Shown here one piece after another: positions 1 through 5,464 of a stretch of 5,464 nt of DNA (positions within the stretch are counted from its first letter, which is position 1; every line of letters starts with the position of its first letter). Origin of the DNA: Cellvibrionaceae bacterium (GTDB lineage: Bacteria > Pseudomonadota > Gammaproteobacteria > Pseudomonadales > Cellvibrionaceae); contig JALUYN010000676.1 of assembly GCA_027012915.1 (NCBI GenBank), positions 1 through 5,464 on the forward strand, read 5' to 3'. The notes beneath the pieces are model-generated. The model did no database searches and was not told where the DNA came from. It worked only from the letters and a program-made list of their open reading frames with translations. Made by a program: the position numbers and the translations under genes.

Positions 1-337
1 TGCCACTCTGACCTTCCCGCAAACAGTATTTATTCGATACGCCATTCAGGAACCCGCTGAGCGCGGCCTGCGTGATGCCGCAACCGATTACGCCAAGTGG
101 TTCCACGCGCGTCTGCGCAAGTTGAATGCACACCTGGAAGGCGGTCGCGAATACCTGGTGGGCGACAAGTTCACCATCGCCGATATCGCCATCGCCTACG
201 CGCTGCACCTGGGTGAAATTCTAAAGTTGGATCAGCCCTACGAGCCACAGGTACGCGACTATCTGAATCGTATGCGCGCCCGTCCTGCATTCCAGAAGGT
301 CGTTGTTATTGGTGAAGAAGGCAGCGTTTTTAAATAA
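1..337 (+). CDS. Glutathione S-transferase family protein, C-terminal part (5' truncated by window)
   Basis: An open frame enters from the left edge (first full codon at base 2) and ends at TAA 335-337, giving 111 visible residues. The fragment is all-helical in character and matches the GST C-terminal domain. The clearest sign is the segment FTIADIAIAYAL (fragment residues 57-68), which carries the T-x-x-D N-capping/hydrophobic-staple motif (T58, D61) conserved in helix 6 of cytosolic GSTs. It is preceded by the usual 'L-x-G-x-x-F-T-x-A-D' type context and followed by the 'Y-L-x-R-x-x-x-R-P-A-F' helix that ends many bacterial GSTs (residues 87-97). The N-terminal thioredoxin-like, glutathione-binding half lies outside the window, so subclass and substrate cannot be assigned. 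An internal TTG at 122 is not a credible start because homologous sequence continues upstream of it. It lies 63 bp before the acyl-CoA dehydrogenase on the same strand with no visible terminator, so co-transcription is possible. A detoxifying role in the pathway is only a guess. Confidence 0.85.
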   Translation, partial: ATLTFPQTVFIRYAIQEPAERGLRDAATDYAKWFHARLRKLNAHLEGGREYLVGDKFTIADIAIAYALHLGEILKLDQPYEPQVRDYLNRMRARPAFQKVVVIGEEGSVFK

Positions 338-400
338 ACGTTAGAGCACCTATACAAAAAAGAAATTAAAAATATTCGAAAAAATTCCAAGAGAGAAACA
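338..400 (+). promoter_or_regulatory. AT-rich intergenic leader upstream of the acyl-CoA dehydrogenase operon
   Basis: These 63 bases are strikingly A-rich compared with the flanking genes (runs of A around 355-361 and 380-384). This is the only gap in the window long enough to hold a promoter or operator for the four-gene operon. A TATACA at 351-356 matches four of six bases of a sigma-70 -10 box, but no good -35 lies at the right distance. I found no convincing inverted repeat for a TetR- or MerR-type operator and no terminator hairpin. The region is recorded as a candidate control region by position and composition only. Confidence 0.3.
389..395 (+). promoter_or_regulatory. Ribosome binding site of the acyl-CoA dehydrogenase
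   Basis: AAGAGAG lies five bases before the ATG at 401, within an A-rich leader. It is a purine-rich, imperfect Shine-Dalgarno match that supports the chosen start. Confidence 0.5.
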
Positions 401-1552
401 ATGAAATTTACCGAAGAGCACGAAGCAATACGTAATACCATCGCCCAGTTTATCGATAAGGAAATCAATCCCTACTGCGACCAGTGGGAGCAAGAAGGTA
501 TTTTCCCTGCTCACGATCTGTTCAAGAAAATGGGCGATTTGGGATTGCTGGGTATTGCCAAGCCCACCGAGTACGGTGGTATGGGTCTCGACTACAGCTA
601 CCAGATCGTATTCTCCGAAGAACTGGGACGTATCGCCAGCGGCGGTGTTTCCATGGCGATCGGTGTGCAAACGGATATGGCGACACCGGCCATGGCCAAG
701 TTCGGTAGCGATTACATCAAAGAAGAATTTTTGACAAAAGCTGTTGCCGGTGAAGCAGTGTGCTCCATCGCTGTGAGTGAACCCCACGCAGGTTCCGATG
801 TGGCCAACATCAAAACCACCGCAGTCAAAGACGGTGATGACTATGTTATCAACGGCACCAAGATGTGGATCACCAACGCCACCCAGGCCGACTACCTGTG
901 TTTGCTGGCCAACACCGGCGGTGACAATCCACACATGTGTAAATCTCTGATCGTGGTGCCTACTAACACGCCAGGCGTGTCTTTCTCTGAGAAGCTGGAC
1001 AAGCTGGGTATGCGTTCATCGGATACCGCGCAGATTTTCTTCGACAATGTGCGCGTACCTCAAAAGAACCTGATCGGTGAAGAGGGCATGGGCTTTACCT
1101 ATCAAATGATGCAGTTCCAGGAAGAGCGTTTGTACTGCGCCGCTGGCGCGCTTAAAGCCATGGAGCACTGCATTAACACCACCATTGAATACACCCGCGA
1201 GCGCCAGGCGTTTGGCAAGCCGCTGCTGGATCAGCAGGTCATTCACTTCCGTTTGGCGGAACTGCAAACCGAAGTAGAAGCTTTGCGTGCGCTCACCTAT
1301 GACGCGGTAGACGGCTACATCAATGGCGTCGATGTAACTCTGAAAGCTTCTATGGCGAAATTGAAAGCAGGTCGCTTGGTCCGTGAAGTGACCGATTCGT
1401 GTCTGCAGTACTGGGGTGGTATGGGCTTTATGTGGGACAACCCGGTTTCCCGCGCCTACCGAGACCAGCGTTTGTGTTCTATCGGCGGCGGTGCCGACGA
1501 AGTCATGCTGGGCATTATCTGTAAAAAGATGGGTACCTTGCCGCGCGGTTAA
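401..1552 (+). CDS. atuD: Acyl-CoA dehydrogenase, citronellyl-CoA dehydrogenase (AtuD)-like
   Basis: This 383-residue FAD-dependent cytosolic acyl-CoA dehydrogenase has the usual length and full domain order: N-terminal helices (about 1-115), beta-barrel middle domain (about 120-220) and C-terminal helical domain (about 230-380). Visible family motifs are A-V-S-E-P-H-A-G-S-D-V (124-134), W-I-T-N (156-159), the R-x-x-F-G segment (268-272) and Q-Y-W-G-G-M-G-F (336-343). Where medium-chain enzymes have the catalytic Glu in I-Y-E-G-T, this protein reads I-G-G-G-A (361-365), so that Glu is missing. Instead E242 in Q-E-E-R-L (240-244) sits where isovaleryl-CoA and long-chain acyl-CoA dehydrogenases keep their base. 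Overall wording resembles AtuD of Pseudomonas, which oxidises citronellyl-CoA to geranyl-CoA; LiuA (isovaleryl-CoA) is the main alternative. The start at 401 has a Shine-Dalgarno match and a typical family N-terminus (MKFTEEHEAIR). It is the first gene of the operon, 30 bp before the carboxylase beta subunit. The dehydrogenase call is near certain; the substrate is inferred. Confidence 0.93.
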   Translation: MKFTEEHEAIRNTIAQFIDKEINPYCDQWEQEGIFPAHDLFKKMGDLGLLGIAKPTEYGGMGLDYSYQIVFSEELGRIASGGVSMAIGVQTDMATPAMAKFGSDYIKEEFLTKAVAGEAVCSIAVSEPHAGSDVANIKTTAVKDGDDYVINGTKMWITNATQADYLCLLANTGGDNPHMCKSLIVVPTNTPGVSFSEKLDKLGMRSSDTAQIFFDNVRVPQKNLIGEEGMGFTYQMMQFQEERLYCAAGALKAMEHCINTTIEYTRERQAFGKPLLDQQVIHFRLAELQTEVEALRALTYDAVDGYINGVDVTLKASMAKLKAGRLVREVTDSCLQYWGGMGFMWDNPVSRAYRDQRLCSIGGGADEVMLGIICKKMGTLPRG

Positions 1553-1571
1553 TTGATCAACAAAATTTAGC

Positions 1572-1575
1572 AGGA
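1572..1575 (+). promoter_or_regulatory. Ribosome binding site of the carboxylase beta subunit
   Basis: AGGA seven bases before the ATG at 1583, in the 30-bp gap after the dehydrogenase stop codon. Spacing is normal and supports this start. Confidence 0.55.
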
Positions 1576-1582
1576 TTAGGTT

Positions 1583-3208
1583 ATGGCAGTTATTGAAACA
1601 CAACTGGATACGCAGTCTGAAGCGTACCAAAACAACCTCAAGGTGATGACCGCCGCGGTAGATGAATTTCGCGGTATCGAGCGTCGTGTTCTCGAAGCGG
1701 CTCAGGCAAAAGCACCTCGCTATGCCAAGAAAGGTTTGCTCTCACCGCGTGAGCGTCTGGCGCTGTTGCTGGATGCTGGCGCACCGTTTTTGGAACTGTC
1801 TACCCTGTGTGGCTATATGCAGGACGAAGACACCGATGGCTCCGCCGCTGGCGGCAGCTATATTGCCGGCATTGGCTACATCGGTGGTGTGCGTTGTGTC
1901 GTTGCTGTGGACGATTATCTCACCAAAGGCGGCAGTATCGGCCCGACTGGTGGCAAGAAGCGCAACCGCGTGATGGACATCGCCATGGAAAACAAATTGC
2001 CAATGGTGAACCTGTCCCAGAGTGGCGGCGGTAACTTGAAATTGGTAGGTGATACTTTCGGTGAATCCGGTGAAATGTTTGCGCGTCAGTGTCGTCTGTC
2101 GGCTGCGGGTATTCCGCAAATTACCGTGGTCCACGGCAGTGCTACCGCCGGTGGTGCCTACCAGCCAACGCTGTCTGATTACCTGATCCTGGTTCGTAAA
2201 CAGTCCACCATGTATCTTGCGGGACCCCCTTTGCTGAAAGCGGCTACCGGCGAGATCGCCACCGACGAAGAGCTGGGTGGTGCTGAAATGCACAGTGAAG
2301 TTGCGGGCACCAATGACTATCTCGCGGAAAACGATGCCGATGGTATTCGTATCGCCCGAGACGTTACCAAAAAATTGGGCTGGAACAAGAAACAGCCCTT
2401 GCGCGCTGAAGTGTCTTACGACGAGCCTTTGTACGCTGCTTCAGAGTTGCGCGGTGTGGTTCCGGAAGATTCGAAAACACCTTTTGATATGCGTGAAGTT
2501 ATCGCTCGCGTTGCCGATGGTTCGGACTTTCTGGAGTTCAAAAGCGATTTCGATAACGGCACTCTGTGCGGCCATATTGAAATCGAAGGTCAAGCTTGCG
2601 GTGTGATTGGTAACAACAGCCCGATTACCGCAAAAGGTGCGGCCAAGGCGGCGCAGTTTATTCAACTGTGCGAGCAGTCCGGCACACCGTTGGTTTTCCT
2701 GACCAATACCACCGGCTTCCTGGTGGGTACTGAACCCGAGCAGGCGGGCATCATTAAGCACGGTGCCAAGTTTATTCAGGCGGTGACTAATTGCACTGTG
2801 CCCAAAATTACCATCATCGTCAGCGGTTCATACGGTGCAGGTAACTACGCCATGGCCGGTCGTGGTATGGCGCCACGTTTCCTGTTTGCCTGGCCGCGCA
2901 GTGTGGTCTCGGTTATGGGACCGGCGCAAGCGGGCAGTGTTATGCGTCAGGTTGCTGAAGCCAAGATGGCGCGCTCCGGCATGGAAGTGAACGACGAAAT
3001 GCGCGGCATGATTGACGCCATGGAAAAAGACACGGTGGAGACCATGGAAGCCAAGTCCAACGCCCTGGCCAATACCGCGCGAGTTTGGGACGACGGTATG
3101 ATTGATCCCGCTGATACCCGCTCTGTACTGGCGTTTGTTCTGAGTGTTTGCCGTGAAGGTGACGAGCGCCAGGTGAATACCAATACCTTTGGCATTGGCC
3201 GTTTGTAA
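1583..3208 (+). CDS. atuC: Acyl-CoA carboxylase beta subunit (carboxyltransferase), geranyl-CoA carboxylase-like
   Basis: This 541-residue carboxyltransferase would move the carboxyl group from carboxybiotin to an acyl-CoA. The length fits MccB/AtuC proteins (about 535-540). It has two crotonase-like halves. The N half contains Q-S-G-G-G-N-L (146-152), the oxyanion-hole loop G-S-A-T-A-G-G-A-Y (185-193) and A-G-P-P-L-L-K-A-A-T-G-E (213-224). The C half contains N-T-T-G-F (375-379), G-S-Y-G-A-G-N-Y (415-422) and the terminal R-x-W-D-D-G-x-I-D-P (500-509). Methylcrotonyl-CoA carboxylase hallmarks, as I recall them, are absent: G-G-T-Y-Y-P is G-G-S-I-G-P here (117-121 region), the F-P-D-R-x-H-F-G-R stretch is missing and about three residues shorter (near 159-166), and G-G-A-Y-V-P-A is G-G-A-Y-Q-P-T. 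This points to AtuC-like geranyl-CoA carboxylase or a related branched enoyl-CoA carboxylase. The start has a Shine-Dalgarno match and a typical N-terminus. The partner alpha subunit is two genes downstream, and an alpha6-beta6 holoenzyme is expected for the family. Confidence 0.93.
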   Translation: MAVIETQLDTQSEAYQNNLKVMTAAVDEFRGIERRVLEAAQAKAPRYAKKGLLSPRERLALLLDAGAPFLELSTLCGYMQDEDTDGSAAGGSYIAGIGYIGGVRCVVAVDDYLTKGGSIGPTGGKKRNRVMDIAMENKLPMVNLSQSGGGNLKLVGDTFGESGEMFARQCRLSAAGIPQITVVHGSATAGGAYQPTLSDYLILVRKQSTMYLAGPPLLKAATGEIATDEELGGAEMHSEVAGTNDYLAENDADGIRIARDVTKKLGWNKKQPLRAEVSYDEPLYAASELRGVVPEDSKTPFDMREVIARVADGSDFLEFKSDFDNGTLCGHIEIEGQACGVIGNNSPITAKGAAKAAQFIQLCEQSGTPLVFLTNTTGFLVGTEPEQAGIIKHGAKFIQAVTNCTVPKITIIVSGSYGAGNYAMAGRGMAPRFLFAWPRSVVSVMGPAQAGSVMRQVAEAKMARSGMEVNDEMRGMIDAMEKDTVETMEAKSNALANTARVWDDGMIDPADTRSVLAFVLSVCREGDERQVNTNTFGIGRL

Positions 3209-3212
3209 GGAG
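3208..3212 (+). promoter_or_regulatory. Ribosome binding site that fixes the hydratase start at 3222
   Basis: A strong AGGAG overlaps the last base of the preceding TAA stop and lies nine bases before ATG 3222. The open frame extends upstream to a TTG at 3189, but that start would lie inside the carboxyltransferase gene, have this Shine-Dalgarno site inside its own coding sequence, and add 11 residues atypical of crotonases. ATG 3222 is therefore preferred. Confidence 0.8.
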
Positions 3213-3221
3213 AACATCATT

Positions 3222-4019
3222 ATGTTGCCAGAAACACAAGAGATTCTTTTGGATAGCAGCGATGGTGTTCTCACGATTACGCTGAATCGTCCGCAAAAAC
3301 GCAATGCCATGAACTCTGCATTGGTTCGCGAAATTATGGCGGTGTTCGACGCTATCGCCGATGATCGCAGTATTCGCGCTGTGGTTCTGAAGGGTTGCGA
3401 GGGCAACTTCTGTTCCGGTGGTGACATATCCGATATGAACAGCGGTACCGAGCAGGAATCCCCCGAGCAAGCCATGTGGAACTTTAACCGCAATTTTGGC
3501 CATATGATCACGCAAGTGAATCGCGCACCGCAGGTGGTGATCGCTCTGCTGGAAGGCGCGGTACTGGGTGGCGGTTTTGGCTTGGCCTGTATTTCCGATG
3601 TTGCTATTGCCGACAAAAACGCCATGTTCTCGATGCCGGAAACCGGACTGGGCATTGTGCCGGCACAGATTGCACCGTTCGTGGTATCGCGTATTGGCCT
3701 TACTCAAGCACGTCGCTTGGCGTTGCTAGGCGAGCGCGTTAACGGTGAAGCAGCCCGCGATCTGGGTATTGTTCACCATGTTACCGACAGTCCTGAAGCC
3801 ATGCAGGCGCAGTTGGATGATGCGCTGAAGAAAGTGCGCCGCTGTGCACCCGAAGCCAATGCCAAAACCAAAACGCTGATGCTGCAAGTGGGTGTGGTTG
3901 AGCATGAAGCCATGCTCGATGGCGCTGCCGATACCTTTGCTTCCTGTCTTAACAGCGACGAGGGTAAAGAGGGCACCAAGGCATTCCTGGAAAAACGCAA
4001 ACCCTTTTGGGCCCAGTAA
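3222..4019 (+). CDS. atuE: Enoyl-CoA hydratase/isomerase family protein, isohexenylglutaconyl-CoA hydratase (AtuE)-like
   Basis: This 265-residue crotonase-fold protein is of normal length. The L-N-R-P-x-K-R-N-A-M segment (21-30) and F-C-S-G-G-D-I (63-69) form the CoA-binding and first oxyanion-hole region. E-G-A-V-L-G-G-G-F-G-L-A-C (111-123) supplies the second oxyanion-hole Gly. Of the two catalytic glutamates of classical enoyl-CoA hydratase, the first (Glu144 in the rat enzyme) aligns with G120, and the second (Glu164) is kept as E140 in M-P-E-T-G-L-G-I. Pseudomonas LiuC, as I recall it, also has Gly at the first site, so this is probably a subfamily trait. The segment P-A-Q-I-A-P-F-V-V (147-155) followed by R-I-G-L-T-Q-A-R-R (157-165), and C-A-P-E-A-N (208-213), read most like AtuE, which hydrates isohexenylglutaconyl-CoA. 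The alternative is LiuC-type 3-methylglutaconyl-CoA hydratase. It sits 13 bp after the beta subunit and 23 bp before the alpha subunit, consistent with acting on their carboxylated product. Confidence 0.9.
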   Translation: MLPETQEILLDSSDGVLTITLNRPQKRNAMNSALVREIMAVFDAIADDRSIRAVVLKGCEGNFCSGGDISDMNSGTEQESPEQAMWNFNRNFGHMITQVNRAPQVVIALLEGAVLGGGFGLACISDVAIADKNAMFSMPETGLGIVPAQIAPFVVSRIGLTQARRLALLGERVNGEAARDLGIVHHVTDSPEAMQAQLDDALKKVRRCAPEANAKTKTLMLQVGVVEHEAMLDGAADTFASCLNSDEGKEGTKAFLEKRKPFWAQ

Positions 4020-4042
4020 GCGAGCAATCATTGGATAGAACT

Positions 4043-5464
4043 ATGACAACGATTTCAAAAATATTAATTGCCAACCGCGGTGAAATTGCGGTTCGGGTTA
4101 TTCGCACCGCACGCAACCTGGGCTTTCGCACGGTCGCTGTTTACAGTGAAGCTGACGCCGGTGCGCTGCATGTACAAGAGGCCGATCAGGCGGTTTGCAT
4201 TGGTGCGGCTGCGGTAGGTGAATCCTATTTGGTGGCCGATAAAATTCTCGACGCCGCCAGGAAAACCGGTGCCGACGCCATTCACCCGGGCTACGGTTTC
4301 CTTTCGGAAAACGCTGATTTTTCCAGAACCTGTGAAGCTGCGGGTATCGTCTTTATTGGACCGCGCGCCGAAGCCATTGAGCTCATGGGTAGCAAGCGTT
4401 TGTCCAAGATCGCCATGTTGGACGCCGGTGTGCCCTGTATCCCGGGCTATCAGGACGCCGATCAATCCGACGATACGCTGCTGAGCAAAGCTCTGGAAAT
4501 TGGTTTCCCGTTGATGGTTAAAGCATCCGCCGGTGGTGGTGGTCGCGGTATGCGTCTGGTGTTCGAAGAGAGTGAATTGGCAGAGCAAATTCGCACTGCG
4601 CGCTCTGAAGCCGAAAGTGCCTTTGGCAGTGGCGAGTTGATTCTGGAACGCGCGGTAATTGAGCCGCGTCATATCGAGATTCAGGTGTTCGCTGATGAGC
4701 ACGGCAACGCAGTGTATCTTGGTGAGCGAGACTGCTCCATTCAACGTCGTCACCAAAAGGTCGTTGAAGAAGCGCCTTCGCCATTTGTAGACCCCGATCT
4801 GCGCGCGCGCATGGGCGAAGCAGCAGTCAATGCTGCCAAGGCCTGTAATTATCGCGGCGCCGGTACCGTGGAGTTCCTGGTCGATAAAGACAAGAACTTC
4901 TACTTCCTGGAAATGAACACCCGCCTGCAAGTAGAGCACCCGGTCACTGAATTGATCACTGGTCTGGATCTGGTGGCATGGCAGCTGAAAGTTGCTTCAG
5001 GCGAGACACTGCCTTTGACTCAAGGCGAAGTCACTTTGACTGGCCACGCAGTGGAAGTGCGTCTCTACGCTGAAGACCCGCGCAATAACTTTATGCCGCA
5101 AACCGGTACTGTGCGTCTGTGGGATATCCCCGAGCGCGATGGTATTCGCATGGATCACGGTATTCAAAATGGTCAGGAGATCAGCCCTCACTACGACCCC
5201 ATGATCGCCAAAGTGATTGCCTATGGTGACAACCGTACTGAAGCCATTCGTCGACTGGCGTCTGCGGTTCAGGACACACAGTTGCTGGGCGTTAACAACA
5301 ACAAATTGTTCCTGCAGAACGTACTGCGCCATCCTGTGTTTGGTGATGGCGAAGCAACCACCGCCTTTATTGAGCAGCACTTCACCTCTGATGACAGTAT
5401 GGATCGCAAAGCGCCAAAAGCCGAAACTCTGGCTAAGGCAGCGCTGTTGTTCTTCCAGAAAGGT
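4043..5464 (+). CDS. Acyl-CoA carboxylase alpha subunit, biotin carboxylase part (3' truncated by window)
   Basis: The frame opens at ATG 4043 and stays open to the window end: 474 codons with no stop. The N-terminus I-L-I-A-N-R-G-E-I-A-V-R (7-18) is the classic biotin carboxylase start, which validates the ATG although only a weak GGA (4033-4035) precedes it. Catalytic features, located by alignment with E. coli AccC, are all present: K118, K160, the ATP-grasp glycine loop A-S-A-G-G-G-G-R-G-M (161-170), H210, the E-R-D-C-S-I-Q-R-R-H-Q-K stretch (228-239), E277, E290, N292, R294, Q296, E298 and R340 in E-V-R-L-Y-A-E-D. It would use ATP and bicarbonate to carboxylate biotin. AccC ends near 449, but this protein continues past 450 without a stop, which suggests the longer MccA/AtuF type (about 650-670 residues) with linking domain and C-terminal biotinyl domain; the biotin lysine would then lie beyond the edge. 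By context it is the partner of the beta subunit at 1583 (atuF-type). The biotin carboxylase domain itself does not reveal the substrate. Confidence 0.93.
   Translation, partial: MTTISKILIANRGEIAVRVIRTARNLGFRTVAVYSEADAGALHVQEADQAVCIGAAAVGESYLVADKILDAARKTGADAIHPGYGFLSENADFSRTCEAAGIVFIGPRAEAIELMGSKRLSKIAMLDAGVPCIPGYQDADQSDDTLLSKALEIGFPLMVKASAGGGGRGMRLVFEESELAEQIRTARSEAESAFGSGELILERAVIEPRHIEIQVFADEHGNAVYLGERDCSIQRRHQKVVEEAPSPFVDPDLRARMGEAAVNAAKACNYRGAGTVEFLVDKDKNFYFLEMNTRLQVEHPVTELITGLDLVAWQLKVASGETLPLTQGEVTLTGHAVEVRLYAEDPRNNFMPQTGTVRLWDIPERDGIRMDHGIQNGQEISPHYDPMIAKVIAYGDNRTEAIRRLASAVQDTQLLGVNNNKLFLQNVLRHPVFGDGEATTAFIEQHFTSDDSMDRKAPKAETLAKAALLFFQKG

Noticed and set aside
122..337. A small separate 71-residue protein starting at TTG 122
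   Set aside because: The same frame is open to the window edge and the upstream residues continue the GST C-terminal domain, so this is an internal codon of a truncated larger gene.
351..356. TATACA as a sigma-70 -10 box
   Set aside because: Four of six matches in an A-rich region is expected by chance and no credible -35 box lies 16-18 bp upstream.
350..934. Long minus-strand open frame (194 codons) opposite the acyl-CoA dehydrogenase
   Set aside because: It is antisense to a well-supported conserved gene, shows no recognisable domain, and has the His/Gln/Thr-rich composition typical of shadow frames.
1553..1560. TTGATCAA palindrome after the dehydrogenase stop
   Set aside because: Eight bases with no loop and no T-run; too short for a terminator and likely chance.
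1583..3208. Annotation as methylcrotonyl-CoA carboxylase beta subunit (liuB)
   Set aside because: Gene order favours it, but several motifs recalled as conserved in that enzyme are absent, while the general carboxyltransferase motifs are intact. It is kept as the main alternative.
3189..3221. Upstream TTG start for the hydratase, overlapping the carboxyltransferase
   Set aside because: The AGGAG at 3208-3212 is spaced correctly for ATG 3222, and the extra 11 residues are not crotonase-like.
2828..3707. Overlapping minus-strand open frames (up to 275 codons) opposite the carboxyltransferase and hydratase
   Set aside because: Several of these overlap one another on the same strand and all are antisense to conserved genes; no motif or ribosome site supports them.
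4064..4939. Minus-strand open frame of 291 codons opposite the biotin carboxylase
   Set aside because: The + strand frame here carries all biotin carboxylase active-site motifs; the antisense frame is a shadow, despite being longer than the real hydratase.

Overview
The window looks like a stretch of a Gram-negative, probably gammaproteobacterial, chromosome. This rests on moderate GC, ATG starts with short Shine-Dalgarno sites, and protein sequences that most resemble Pseudomonas-type acyl-CoA catabolism genes. The lineage is an inference from protein style; there is no rRNA or other taxonomic marker here. Every supported gene is on the + strand, coding density is high, and I see no mobile element, CRISPR array, RNA gene or long non-coding stretch.

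Layout: (i) positions 1-337 hold the 3' end of a glutathione S-transferase-like gene; (ii) 338-400 is the only sizeable gap, 63 AT-rich bases that form the leader of the next gene; (iii) 401-1552 an acyl-CoA dehydrogenase; (iv) 1583-3208 a biotin-dependent acyl-CoA carboxylase beta (carboxyltransferase) subunit; (v) 3222-4019 a crotonase-fold enoyl-CoA hydratase; (vi) 4043 to the window end, the biotin carboxylase part of the matching carboxylase alpha subunit, cut off before its biotin domain. Gaps of 30, 13 and 23 bp between genes iii-vi indicate one operon that continues past the right edge.

Together the four genes encode the chemistry used to break down a beta-methyl-branched acyl-CoA: alpha,beta-dehydrogenation, biotin-dependent carboxylation of the methyl group, then hydration of the resulting glutaconyl-CoA. 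Two known pathways use this logic: leucine/isovalerate (liu; methylcrotonyl-CoA carboxylase) and acyclic terpene utilisation (atu; citronellyl-CoA to geranyl-CoA to isohexenylglutaconyl-CoA). The gene order (dehydrogenase, beta, hydratase, alpha) is that of liu. The dehydrogenase, carboxyltransferase and hydratase sequences, however, look atu-like, and the carboxyltransferase lacks motifs typical of methylcrotonyl-CoA carboxylase. My best reading is an atu-type (citronellyl/geranyl-CoA) or closely related longer-chain branched enoyl-CoA pathway in a liu-like arrangement. The true substrate cannot be settled from sequence alone. This is a variation on known pathways, and I do not see evidence for a wholly new system.
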